Shown here: piece after piece, positions 6,330-14,458 of the stretch | Layout of the letters: every line of letters begins with the position of its first letter | Numbering within the stretch: position 1 is the first letter of the stretch | Assembly: GCA_003511945.1 (NCBI GenBank) | Contig: DOJA01000072.1 | Span: 1 to 14,489, forward strand | Reading direction: 5' to 3' | Length of the DNA stretch: 14,489 bases | From: Phycisphaerales bacterium | GTDB taxonomy: Bacteria; Planctomycetota; Phycisphaerae; Phycisphaerales; UBA1924 | Notes under the pieces: generated by a model | Told to the model about the DNA's origin: nothing | What the model saw: the letters and a program-made list of their open reading frames with translations, nothing else | Database searches by the model: none | Position numbers and translations under genes: made by a program

Positions 6330-9203
6330 ATGGGCGGCATCACCAGCGGCGTCGGGCTCTTCAGCGGGATCGATTCCCGTCAGCTGATCGACCAGCTGCT
6401 GGCCCTCGAAGCGCGCCCCAAGCAGCTCGCGCAGCAGCGGATCGTCGGGCTGCAGGCCCAGCGGGCGGCGTTCCTCGACATCAACACGGCGCTGCTCTCC
6501 CTCAAGACCACCGCCGCCAAGTTCGCCACTTTCAAGTCGTTCCGGGCCGCCCAGGCCGACAGCAGCAACAGCGATGTCCTGACGGCCACCGCGGGGGCCG
6601 ACGCCGCCGCCGGCTCGTACCAGTTGTCCGTCAAGCGCCTGGTCTCGACCCAGCAGCACCTCACGCGCGGGTTCGCGGACAAGGACTCCGCCGCGGTGGG
6701 GCTCACCTCGCTCTCCTTCGAGACCGGGGGCGGGTCGCTCGTCACCGAGACCCTGCTCTCTGAACTCAACGGCGCCGCGGGGGTCGAGCGGGGCAAGATC
6801 CAGATCAAGGACGCCTCCGGCGCCACCGCGACCGTGGACCTCTCCACCGCCGCCACGGTGGGCGAGGTGCTCGACGCCATCAACTCCACCACCGGGGTGC
6901 GCGTGACCGCCTCCATCGACGGCGACCGCATCGCCCTCAAGGACACCTCGGGCGTCAGCGGCACGCTCTTGGTCTCCAACGCCTTCGGCTCCAACACCGC
7001 GTCGTCCCTGGGGATCGCCAAGACCAGCGCCGCGGGCGTGGGCCAGAGCATCACCGGCGACCGCGTGCGCACCCTGGGCGGCGCGACCGCCCTCTCCACC
7101 CTGAACGACGGCAACGGGGTGCTCATCCGCACCGGCAGCTCCACCGCCGACTTCACCATCACCGCCCGGAACGGGTTCGCGTTCGACATCATCCTGGGCG
7201 AGATCACCGAGACCACCACCGACCCCGACACCCAGGTCGAGACCACCACCGTCGTCCAGACCCGCGCCACCACGCTGCAGGAGGCGATCAACTACATCAA
7301 CGCCCAGACCGAGGGAGCCGTCACCGCCGCCCTCGACGCGAGCAAGACCGGGCTCGTCCTCACCGACAACACCGGGGGCGGGTCCAACCTCATCGTCCGC
7401 AACGGGCTCACGGGGCGCACCACCGCCACTGACCTGGGCCTCGAGACCGACAGCGCCGGCGTCGCCTCCTCCACCCTGAGCGGCAAGCGCCTCATCGCCG
7501 GGCTGAACTCCACCCTGACCCGCAACCTCAAGGGGGGCGACGGCCTGGCCGCGGGCGCGCTGACCATCACCGACCGCGCGGGCAACGCCACCACCCTCAA
7601 CCTGACCGACGCCGACCTCGCCGGCTCGGTCAGCGACCTCGTCAAGACCATCAACACGCAGCTGACCAGCGCGGGCGTCGGCGCGTCCTTCTCAGTGAAC
7701 TCCACCGCCAACGGGATTGCCCTCACCGACACCTCGGGCGGCACCGGGAACCTGCAGGCCAGCGGCGCCCTGGCGACGGCCCTGGGCGTCGCTTCCACCG
7801 GCGCCTCGGGCGGGGAGATCAAGGGCGCCAACCTCCAGACCCGCTGGTTCAACCGCGCCCTCACGCTCGCCTCCCTCAACGGGGGCAAGGGCATCGGCAC
7901 CGGGACCATCCGCGTCACCACCGCCGACGGGAACAGCAAGACCATCTCCATCGGCGAGTCGGTCAAGACCGTCGACGAGTTCATCCAGTTCGTCGACGGC
8001 TTCGGCGGGCAGAAGTTCGAGGTCTCCGTCAACGACACCGGCGACGGGCTGCTCTTCAAGGACACCTCGGGCGGGGGCGGCGCCTTCAAGATCGAGGATG
8101 TCACCGGCGCCGTCGCCAAGAACCTGGGCATCGCCACGACCGCCGCCGCCGGGGGCACGCTGGAGATCGACGGCTCGTTCGAGCGCACCGTCGCCGTGCT
8201 GGCCACCGACTCGCTCCAGAAGGTGGCCGACAAGATCAACGCCGCGGGGGTGGGCGTGGCGGCCTCGATCATCCGTGACGGATCGGGCTCGACCCCGTTC
8301 CGCCTCAGTCTGACCGCCCGCCAGTCCGGCGCGGTCGGGCGAACGATCGTGGACACCGGCGCGACCGACCTGGCGCTGAGCACGCTGGCCAAGGGCGAGG
8401 ACGCGATCGCCTTCTTCGGGGCCGCCGACCCGGCCAAGGCGGTGCTGCTCTCCAGCAGCACCAACGCGCTGTCCAGTGTGATCCAGGGCGTGACGGTGAA
8501 CCTGAAGACCGCCTCCAGCGAGCCCGTCGAGCTGGTGGTCTCCCGCGACACCGAGGCGATCGAGAAGGATGTCAAGGCCTTCGTCGACGCGTTCAACAAC
8601 GCGCTCGACCGCATCAACCGCCACGACCGCTACGACCCCGACACCAACACCCGAGGCGCCCTGTTCGGCGACGGCACCGTCTCCGCCCTCAAGACCGAGC
8701 TCTTCCGCCTGGTGCAGGGGACGCCCGAGGGTGTGGACGGGCAGTTCCAGCGCCTCTTCCAGGTGGGCGTCCGCATCGGCTCGGGCAGCCGCCTTGAACT
8801 CGACAGCCAGGACTTCCAGGCCGCCATCGACCAGGGCATCCTGGATGTCGAGCAGCTCTTCGCCGCCAAGACGCTCGAGTCCAAGAACACCACCATCGAC
8901 CTGGGCAACGGCATCACCGTCAACAACCCCGACGCCAAGGACTCGTTCAGCGCGCTGGGGGTCGCGGAGCAGCTGGCCCGGCTCGCCGACTCCTTCACTT
9001 CGAGCGTCGACGGCACGCTCACCAGGCGCGACCAGACGATCGACACCCAGATCAAGCTCCAGAACGACCGCATCGCCGGGTTCGACCGTCGCCTGGACGC
9101 CAAGCGCGCCCGCCTGGAGCGCCAGTTCGTCGCCATGGAGCAGGCGATCGCCTCGCTCCAGCAGCAGTCGGGCCAGCTCGCCAGCATCCGCGCCGTGGGC
9201 TGA
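6330..9203 (+). CDS. fliD: Flagellar filament cap protein FliD, expanded
   Basis: FliD (HAP2) caps the growing flagellar filament outside the cell and guides flagellin insertion. The N-terminal FliD_N domain (about 1-115) starts GITSGVGLFSGIDSRQLIDQL, and the C-terminal FliD_C domain spans about 690-945, ending in a coiled coil (about 899-945). Between them lie tandem hook-IN-type repeats at about 142-236, 254-377, 393-494 and 510-608, plus a divergent partial unit at 608-689. Each contains an AINxxxxGVxAS-like helix, a (L/F)(K/T)D(T/N)(S/T)G turn and an LG(I/V/L) end. At 957 residues it is well above the usual 450-700. The ATG at 6330 was chosen for GGAGGAGG at 6313-6320, 9 bases upstream, and because homology begins there. 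fliS follows after 46 bases. The repeats probably form extra outward-facing domains on the cap. Confidence 0.93.
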   Translation: MGGITSGVGLFSGIDSRQLIDQLLALEARPKQLAQQRIVGLQAQRAAFLDINTALLSLKTTAAKFATFKSFRAAQADSSNSDVLTATAGADAAAGSYQLSVKRLVSTQQHLTRGFADKDSAAVGLTSLSFETGGGSLVTETLLSELNGAAGVERGKIQIKDASGATATVDLSTAATVGEVLDAINSTTGVRVTASIDGDRIALKDTSGVSGTLLVSNAFGSNTASSLGIAKTSAAGVGQSITGDRVRTLGGATALSTLNDGNGVLIRTGSSTADFTITARNGFAFDIILGEITETTTDPDTQVETTTVVQTRATTLQEAINYINAQTEGAVTAALDASKTGLVLTDNTGGGSNLIVRNGLTGRTTATDLGLETDSAGVASSTLSGKRLIAGLNSTLTRNLKGGDGLAAGALTITDRAGNATTLNLTDADLAGSVSDLVKTINTQLTSAGVGASFSVNSTANGIALTDTSGGTGNLQASGALATALGVASTGASGGEIKGANLQTRWFNRALTLASLNGGKGIGTGTIRVTTADGNSKTISIGESVKTVDEFIQFVDGFGGQKFEVSVNDTGDGLLFKDTSGGGGAFKIEDVTGAVAKNLGIATTAAAGGTLEIDGSFERTVAVLATDSLQKVADKINAAGVGVAASIIRDGSGSTPFRLSLTARQSGAVGRTIVDTGATDLALSTLAKGEDAIAFFGAADPAKAVLLSSSTNALSSVIQGVTVNLKTASSEPVELVVSRDTEAIEKDVKAFVDAFNNALDRINRHDRYDPDTNTRGALFGDGTVSALKTELFRLVQGTPEGVDGQFQRLFQVGVRIGSGSRLELDSQDFQAAIDQGILDVEQLFAAKTLESKNTTIDLGNGITVNNPDAKDSFSALGVAEQLARLADSFTSSVDGTLTRRDQTIDTQIKLQNDRIAGFDRRLDAKRARLERQFVAMEQAIASLQQQSGQLASIRAVG

Positions 9204-9249
9204 CCCCCCGGAAGTCGCGTCCGGAAACGGCCGAAGACAGTTCCCAGCC

Positions 9250-9735
9250 ATGCCAGTCATCGATGTGAACAACCCGTACTTCCGCACCAAGGTGCTCACC
9301 GCCCGCCCCGAGGAGCTCCGCCTCATGCTGCTGGAGGGCTCGCTCCGCTTCATGCGCGACGCCCGCGAGGGCATGGGCGCCCGCGACTACGAGCGCATGT
9401 TCGAGGGCATCTCCAGCGCCCGGAACATCGTGGTCGAACTGATGACCTCGCTCCGCCACGACATCGCCCCCGACCTGTGCGCGCGGATGGACTCGCTCTA
9501 CAACTACATGTTCCGGCGCCTGACCGAGGCGTCGTTCGAGAAGGACGCCTCGAAACTGGACGAGGTGATCTCGCTGATGGACTACGAGCGCGAGACCTGG
9601 ACCATGGTCATCGAGAAGGCCGCCCGGGAACGAGGGAACGCCCCGAGCGCTCCCCCCGGGGCCGTCGCCGGCGCTCCGGCGCCCGAGGCGCCGTCCCGGG
9701 GCGCGCAGCGCGCGCCCCTCTCCGTCCAGGGCTGA
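9250..9735 (+). CDS. fliS: Flagellin export chaperone FliS with C-terminal tail
   Basis: FliS binds the C-terminus of unexported flagellin in the cytoplasm and hands it to the flagellar export apparatus. The core, residues 1-128, fits the four-helix family. NPYFRTKVLTARPEELRLML (8-27) matches the conserved N-terminal start and helix 1, and LYNYMFRRLTEAS is the typical later helix. The family is usually 125-140 residues. Here a further 33-residue tail rich in Pro, Ala and Gly extends the chain to 161 and looks disordered. The ATG at 9250 has only a poor ribosome site, so coupling to fliD translation (46-base gap) is likely. No fliT or flagellin gene follows in the window. Confidence 0.9.
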   Translation: MPVIDVNNPYFRTKVLTARPEELRLMLLEGSLRFMRDAREGMGARDYERMFEGISSARNIVVELMTSLRHDIAPDLCARMDSLYNYMFRRLTEASFEKDASKLDEVISLMDYERETWTMVIEKAARERGNAPSAPPGAVAGAPAPEAPSRGAQRAPLSVQG

Positions 9736-9847
9736 AGCGAGGTCGGCTTGGGTCGGCGCGGAGCCGGATCATCGATCCGATGGGGGCCATGACCGGTCAA
9801 CGACCGAAGCGGCAACAGGTTTGATCCTTATGGCTTGGCTCCAGAGG

Positions 9848-9906
9848 CGGGCGATCCACTCGCCCGACGCTCTACCCCTTCTCAACTCGTCCGCCGTGGC
9901 GGACGA
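9848..9906 (-). repeat. Dispersed double-hairpin repeat, copy A
   Basis: Two hairpins, CGGGCGA-tccac-TCGCCCG (9848-9866) and TCGTCCGCC-gt-GGCGGACGA (9887-9906), flank a conserved linker containing GCTCTACCCC and CTCAACTCG. The element lies in the convergent gap between fliS and holB, and its edge is 5 bases from the holB stop codon. Copy B lies at 12629-12688. Linker and first hairpin are nearly identical between copies, whereas the second stem differs in sequence but stays paired. There is no T-tract, so it is REP-like rather than a classic intrinsic terminator. Confidence 0.75.
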
Positions 9907-9911
9907 AGTTC

Positions 9912-11000
9912 TCACCCCGCGCGGGCCAGCTGGGCCGCCAGGTTCTCCAGGGCGAAGTTGACCGGCACATGGGCCGCCACATGGCGCTCCGCGTCGAGCA
10001 CGCGCTCGATGGCCTCCAGCGCCCCGCTCGGATCCCCCGATCGCAGCCGCGCCCGCTGACGCTCCGCCAGGATCGACAGCACCAGGCGCACCGCGCCGGC
10101 GGTCGCCGACTCCTTGCTCGCGCTGGGCGTCTCCTTCAGGCGCTGCTCGACCCACTCGGTGACCAGCCCGGTCATCGCCGGCCCGAGGTCCGGGTGGAAC
10201 GCGCCCGCCTCGGCCCGGTCCAGCATGGGCTCCAGCGCGCGCGCCCAGGCGTACAGCTTCGAACGGACGCCCTCCAGCGCCCGCCCGGGCGAGCCCGACG
10301 CGAACCGCTCGATCCACGCCCGCTCGTCGGGGGGGATGTCGACGCCCAGGCGCCCGAACCACGCCCGCATCGCGCCGGCGTCCAGCGCGCCGAACGCCAC
10401 CCGCTGGCAGCGGCTGCGGATCGTCGGCAGCAGCGCCTCCTCGGCGCTCGTCACCAGGATGACCATCGAGCCCGCGGGGGGCTCCTCCAGCGTCTTGAGG
10501 ATCGAGTTCTGCACCGGCGCGTGCGCGGTCGAGCGGTCCAGCAGCTCCGCCTCGTCGATGATGAACACCTTGCTCACCCCGGCGCCGGTCCGCAGCGTGG
10601 GCGCCAGCGCGATGGGGCGCAGCAGACGCTCGTCGACGACCTCCTTGGGGATGGTCGTCAGCTTGCGGTCGCGGACCTGCTTGTCATCGGAGAAGCGGGC
10701 CAGCTCCCTGGTGATGATGTGCAGGTCGGGGTGCGCCCCGCGGGCCACGAGCCGCTGGGTCTGGCTGTCCGCCTCGGGCGCGGGGACGCCCGCCAGGTCC
10801 GGCGCGGTCGTCGGGTCCAGCACCAGGGCGCCGAAGGCGAGCGCCGTGGTGAACTTCCCCACGCCCGGAGGCCCCGCAAAGATCCACGCATGATGGACCC
10901 GCCCCGACGCCACGGCCGCGTGGAGCGTGGACACGGCGCGGTCCTGGCCCAGGACGGCGCTCAGCAGGGTGATCGGGGCGGCGGGCGCTTCGCTGTTCAC
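9912..11000 (-). CDS. holB: DNA polymerase III delta' subunit (clamp-loader)
   Basis: The 362-residue AAA+ protein is the stator-like delta' subunit of the clamp loader that places the sliding clamp on primed DNA. Motifs in order are the LGQD box (17-20), P-loop GPPGVGKF (43-50), Walker B VFIIDE (145-150), NSILKTLEEPP (165-175), sensor-1 region LVTSAEE (182-188) and SRC (196-198). Phe50 replaces the Ser/Thr that follows the P-loop lysine in ATP-hydrolysing tau/gamma subunits, which favours delta' over DnaX. The zinc-binding cysteines often found between P-loop and Walker B are absent; HPD (90-92) remains. The start is GTG at 11000, with no strong ribosome site, 23 bases after the antiporter gene, so the two are probably cotranscribed. 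A double-hairpin repeat follows the stop. Confidence 0.88.
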   Translation of the reverse strand: MNSEAPAAPITLLSAVLGQDRAVSTLHAAVASGRVHHAWIFAGPPGVGKFTTALAFGALVLDPTTAPDLAGVPAPEADSQTQRLVARGAHPDLHIITRELARFSDDKQVRDRKLTTIPKEVVDERLLRPIALAPTLRTGAGVSKVFIIDEAELLDRSTAHAPVQNSILKTLEEPPAGSMVILVTSAEEALLPTIRSRCQRVAFGALDAGAMRAWFGRLGVDIPPDERAWIERFASGSPGRALEGVRSKLYAWARALEPMLDRAEAGAFHPDLGPAMTGLVTEWVEQRLKETPSASKESATAGAVRLVLSILAERQRARLRSGDPSGALEAIERVLDAERHVAAHVPVNFALENLAAQLARAG

Positions 11001-11023
11001 CGGCGTGAGGATACCCGCGCCGT

Positions 11024-12478
11024 TCAGCGCATGAACAGGATCGTCACCACCACCAGCGGCGGGAGCATCACCACCGCCGAGTAGCCCATGTACCCGAAGA
11101 ACGAGGGCATGGCGACGCCCGCGCGTTCCGCGATGGCCTTCACCATGAAGTTCGGCCCGTTGCCGATGTACGACATCGCGCCCATGAACACCGCGCCGAG
11201 CGACACGCCGATGAGCAGGTCCGAGCGCACCTCCCCGCCGTCAGCGAGGCGCACCATCCCGTCGCCGCTCCCGGCGCCCGCCGGCCCGATGGACTCGGCC
11301 ACCTGGAAGAACACCGCGTAGGTCGGCGCGTTGTCGAGGAACGCGCTGAGCACCCCCGTCGTCCAGAAGAACTGCCAGGGCTCCGCGAGCCCCAGGGACG
11401 CCCCCTTGGCGCTCAGGATCTCCAGCGGGACCTGCATCGTCACGAAGATGCCGATGAACAGCGCCGCGACCTCGCCGATCGGTTCGAAGTTGAACCCGTT
11501 CTCCTCGCGCACGCCCTTGGGCGTCGTTCTGAACGAGAGCCCCACCAGCGCCAGCTGCACCAGCTCGCGCGCAAAGATCGGCGGCACCCAGTCCGTGCCG
11601 GGCAGCGGCCTGGAGGGATTGATCGTCGCCACCGCGACGACCGCCAGCGCCAGCCAGAGGAAGTTGATCGCCCCCAGGATCCGGATCGGCTCGCGGGCCT
11701 GCGTCTCCTCCAGCGCCCGGAGCCGGAGGGCGTCGTTCCGGTGCAGGCGCCGGTCCAGCAGGAAATAGATCACGAGCAGAGCCACCAGCATGAACGCCCA
11801 CTCCGGCGCCAGCACCAGCGTCCAGAAGAAGGGCACGCCCTTGAGGTACCCGATGAACAGCGGCGGGTCGCCGATCGGCAGCAGGCACCCGCCCACATTG
11901 CAGACGATGAAGATGAAGAAGACCACGGTGTGGGCGACGCGCTGCCGCTCGCGGTTGGCGTTCAGCAGCGGGCGGATCAGCAGCATCGCCGCCCCCGTCG
12001 TCCCGACGAAACTGGCGATCAGCCCGCCCAGGGCCATGATCGCGGTGTTCGTGGTCGGCGTGCCCCGCAGCCCCCCCCGCACCGCGATGCCCCCCGAGAT
12101 GCAGTACAGCGTCAGCAGCAGCGTGAGGAAGGGGATGTACTCCATCACGGAGTTCCCCACCGCGCCCAGCATGCCCGCGAAGCCCGCGGGCGTGGTGAAG
12201 TGCCCGTGGTCCTCCGTGAGGGCCATGCCCATCCAGCGGAAGAACCGGGGCAGGTGGTCGCCGTGGAGCACGACCCCGTGGTCACGGACGAGGAAGTGAA
12301 CGAGCGTGACCGCGCCGAGGATCCCGCCCACGATGAGCTTGTTGCGGTTGCTGTGCCACCAGTGGGCCGCCCGGGGGATCAGGGGCAGCAACGCGATCGC
12401 CAGCAGCAGCGCCACGAAGGGAGCCACCCAGCCGATCGCGGGGATCGGCGCCCCCTCGGATATCGCCGCGAGAACCAT
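11024..12478 (-). CDS. Sodium:proton antiporter of the ion transporter (CitMHS/NhaD-like) superfamily
   Basis: The 484-residue inner-membrane protein has about a dozen hydrophobic segments, beginning with PFVALLLAIALLPLI (20-34). Conserved blocks are ASFVGTTGAAMLLIRPLL (155-172), NVGGCLLPIGDPPL (194-207), FLDNAPTY (380-387) and GNGPNFMVKAIAE (439-451). The pairs SFVGTTG...GDPP and FLDNAPT...GNGPN are the two inverted-repeat hairpin motifs typical of NhaD/ArsB/CitM-type carriers. Relatives are annotated as sodium:proton antiporters or putative citrate transporters, so pH/sodium homeostasis is likely but the substrate is not proven. A charged cytoplasmic loop lies at about 241-265. The ATG at 12478 lacks a clear ribosome site. 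It heads a probable two-gene transcript with holB, without an obvious functional link. Confidence 0.88.
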   Translation of the reverse strand: MVLAAISEGAPIPAIGWVAPFVALLLAIALLPLIPRAAHWWHSNRNKLIVGGILGAVTLVHFLVRDHGVVLHGDHLPRFFRWMGMALTEDHGHFTTPAGFAGMLGAVGNSVMEYIPFLTLLLTLYCISGGIAVRGGLRGTPTTNTAIMALGGLIASFVGTTGAAMLLIRPLLNANRERQRVAHTVVFFIFIVCNVGGCLLPIGDPPLFIGYLKGVPFFWTLVLAPEWAFMLVALLVIYFLLDRRLHRNDALRLRALEETQAREPIRILGAINFLWLALAVVAVATINPSRPLPGTDWVPPIFARELVQLALVGLSFRTTPKGVREENGFNFEPIGEVAALFIGIFVTMQVPLEILSAKGASLGLAEPWQFFWTTGVLSAFLDNAPTYAVFFQVAESIGPAGAGSGDGMVRLADGGEVRSDLLIGVSLGAVFMGAMSYIGNGPNFMVKAIAERAGVAMPSFFGYMGYSAVVMLPPLVVVTILFMR

Positions 12479-12628
12479 GGACCCATCATAGAAGGGTCCG
12501 GACCCCGTTTCGGGGCGGCTTCGGAGGAGGCGTCACGGGATCGTCGATCCCCCCGCGGGATGGCGGGCGCCCTCGCGGGTCCATGGCCAGGGGCGCAAGG
12601 CGATCGGTTCGAGTGGCTCGCCTCCCGA

Positions 12629-12688
12629 GCCGGGCGATTCACTCGCCCGGCGCTCTACCCCTCTCAACTCGCCCGCTGCGCCGGGCGA
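12629..12688 (-). repeat. Dispersed double-hairpin repeat, copy B
   Basis: GCCGGGCGA-ttcac-TCGCCCGGC (12629-12651) and TCGCCCG-ctgcgc-CGGGCGA (12669-12688) flank the same GCTCTACCCC...CTCAACTCG linker as copy A, one base shorter. The element ends 6 bases from the stop codon of the dockerin-tailed gene, mirroring copy A at holB. The stems show compensatory differences from copy A, which supports selection on the folded form or insertion of a palindromic element family. The rest of the 216-base gap (12479-12694) holds no gene that I can support. Confidence 0.75.
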
Positions 12689-12694
12689 GGCCTC

Positions 12695-14380
12695 CTACTG
12701 GCACTCCTCCAGCCAGTTCGCCAGCACATCGGTGATGTCGTCAAAGTCGACGAACGCGTCCCCGTTCGCGTCCCCCGTGGCCCCGGAGCACGACGACCCC
12801 GAGCCGCTCGTGCCCCACGCCGACAGCACGGAGGTGATGTCGTCGAAGTCCACAGCCCCGCTCCCGTCGGCGTCGCCGTTGCAGCCGCCCAGCAGTGTGA
12901 AGGTGAAGTCGCTGGTGGGCGTCGCCACGACTGGGTTCAGCGCCAGCCCCAGCGCGCACCGCAGCGTCGCCGCTCCGGCGAGCCGGGGCGTGACGCGGTA
13001 CACGAACCCGCGGGCCATGTCGCCGATCGGGAAGATCGCCACCACGCTCGGGTCTGGAGACGCCACCTGCTCCCGACCCGCGAAGAAGCAGCTCGTGACA
13101 TCCGTCCACGCTGTCGGGCTGGCGATGGGCCGGCGCTCGACGGTCACGGGCATCCCCGCCCCGGTGTTCCATTCCACCGGGCCGTAGAACCGCAGCAGCA
13201 GGGGGCTGCCCGTCGTCGGCACCGCTCCCGCGCTCAGCACGGCCCCCGCCGGCGGGAGCGAGTCCGACCCATGGACATGGAACGGGACGGCCCCGACCGT
13301 CCCGCCGCCCACGGACGCGCCGGTCGCGCTGTACGCGGGCTTGGGTCCGAGCAGCCCGCCGCCCACCCGCACCTCACCGAACCAGGATCCCCCGATGTCC
13401 GAGGCGTTCACCAGGATCATCCCCTCCAGCCCGCCCGCCTGCGCGATGCGCATCTCGGCCCCGGTCACCAGCGACTTGCCGATGCGGATCTCACGCCCCG
13501 CGCGGAACCGCCCGCCCACATTCACCACCGGCTGCCCGTTGTTGTTGTTGCGGATGTGGTTCACGAACGACAGGTCCGCGTCGAGGTCCGTCGCCACCGT
13601 GATGACCCCCGGCTCGTTCACCCCCGTCGTCGTCAGCTCGTAGGTCGAGAGCGACCCGACGAACGGCCCGACCGTCGTCTCGATCTTCCCCGTCAGCCCG
13701 CTCCCACCGTTGGAGAGCGTGGTGATGTCCGCGTAGATCTCCCCCGCGGTCAGGCGCACCAGGTTCTGCTGCGTGCGCACCAGCACCGGGATCGACGAGG
13801 TGCCCACGCCGCCCGTCGCGGTCAGGCCGAAGATGGCGCCGAAGTCGCACAGCACATCCCCGCGGATCCGCCCGTTCACCGTCCCGCTGATGAGCGTCGA
13901 CTCGCCCCCCGACGCCCGCTGCAGCAGCTGGATCCCCCCCGTGAGGTCGCCCCCGACCGTCATCGCGTTGATCGTGTTGACCAGGATCGTCCCGACATTC
14001 CCGCTCGTTCGCAGGTCCTTCAGCACCACCGTCGAGGTGCCCGTGCCCCGGTCGATCAGGTCCACCGACTGGATCGTCGTCCCCAGGTTGTAGCCCCGCA
14101 CCTCCACGAACACGATCTGCGGCACGCTCGCGTTCACCGTCACCGACTCGATCCGGTCCGCCGCCGCGCCGCGCACCGTGAAGGTCGTCGGCTGCGCGGC
14201 GATGGTGGTGGTCAGCGTGACCACCCACTTGCCGCCCGCGCCGGGGGTGACCGTCCAGGTCGGGCCGGGCGACGGGTCGGTGCTGATGACGATCTGCGCG
14301 ACGCCCTCGCTCGCAGTCGCAGCGCCGAGCAGCAGAGCCACCACCAACCCGACCAGTCCCGAGTGACCGCGCGTGCGCAT
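12695..14380 (-). CDS. Secreted protein of unknown function with C-terminal dockerin-like calcium loops
   Basis: The 561-residue product starts with a signal peptide (MRTRGHSG, then a hydrophobic core at about 9-20, and cleavage after Ala23 or Ala28), so it is exported. The body (about 30-490) is Gly/Thr/Val-rich, low in charge and Cys, with many short beta-strand stretches such as GNVGTILVNT and AMTVGGDLTGG, suggesting a beta-helix or stacked beta fold; I do not recognise its family. The C-terminus has two EF-hand/dockerin-like loops: Asp503, Asp505, Ser507, Asp511, Asp514, and Asp537, Asn539, Asp541, Asp545, Asp548, each followed by ITxVLxxW. The ATG at 14380 has GGAGG 9 bases upstream, so the 33-residue N-terminal extension was rejected. 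It may be a surface or extracellular-matrix protein. No cohesin partner is seen nearby. Confidence 0.85.
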   Translation of the reverse strand: MRTRGHSGLVGLVVALLLGAATASEGVAQIVISTDPSPGPTWTVTPGAGGKWVVTLTTTIAAQPTTFTVRGAAADRIESVTVNASVPQIVFVEVRGYNLGTTIQSVDLIDRGTGTSTVVLKDLRTSGNVGTILVNTINAMTVGGDLTGGIQLLQRASGGESTLISGTVNGRIRGDVLCDFGAIFGLTATGGVGTSSIPVLVRTQQNLVRLTAGEIYADITTLSNGGSGLTGKIETTVGPFVGSLSTYELTTTGVNEPGVITVATDLDADLSFVNHIRNNNNGQPVVNVGGRFRAGREIRIGKSLVTGAEMRIAQAGGLEGMILVNASDIGGSWFGEVRVGGGLLGPKPAYSATGASVGGGTVGAVPFHVHGSDSLPPAGAVLSAGAVPTTGSPLLLRFYGPVEWNTGAGMPVTVERRPIASPTAWTDVTSCFFAGREQVASPDPSVVAIFPIGDMARGFVYRVTPRLAGAATLRCALGLALNPVVATPTSDFTFTLLGGCNGDADGSGAVDFDDITSVLSAWGTSGSGSSCSGATGDANGDAFVDFDDITDVLANWLEECQ

Positions 14381-14458
14381 GGGCCGACCTCCGAGCCCGG
14401 GCCGAGAGGTCCGGGAATCGCTGGTCGAATCGGCCCGATCCGGCGCCCTCTGAAGGCG

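Noticed and set aside
6930..8080. DNA-level repeats containing GACACCTCGGGCG in fliD
   Set aside because: They encode the recurring DTSG turn of the protein repeats in the same frame, so they are explained by domain duplication and not by a mobile repeat.
7292..9374. Long antisense frames (441 and 560 codons) across fliD
   Set aside because: They arise from high GC at third positions. The sense strand has complete FliD domains and a strong ribosome site, and the antisense products show no recognisable family.
9765..9779. CGGATC-atc-GATCCG hairpin after fliS as a terminator
   Set aside because: Only six pairs, a GATC-rich palindrome and no T-run; too weak to call.
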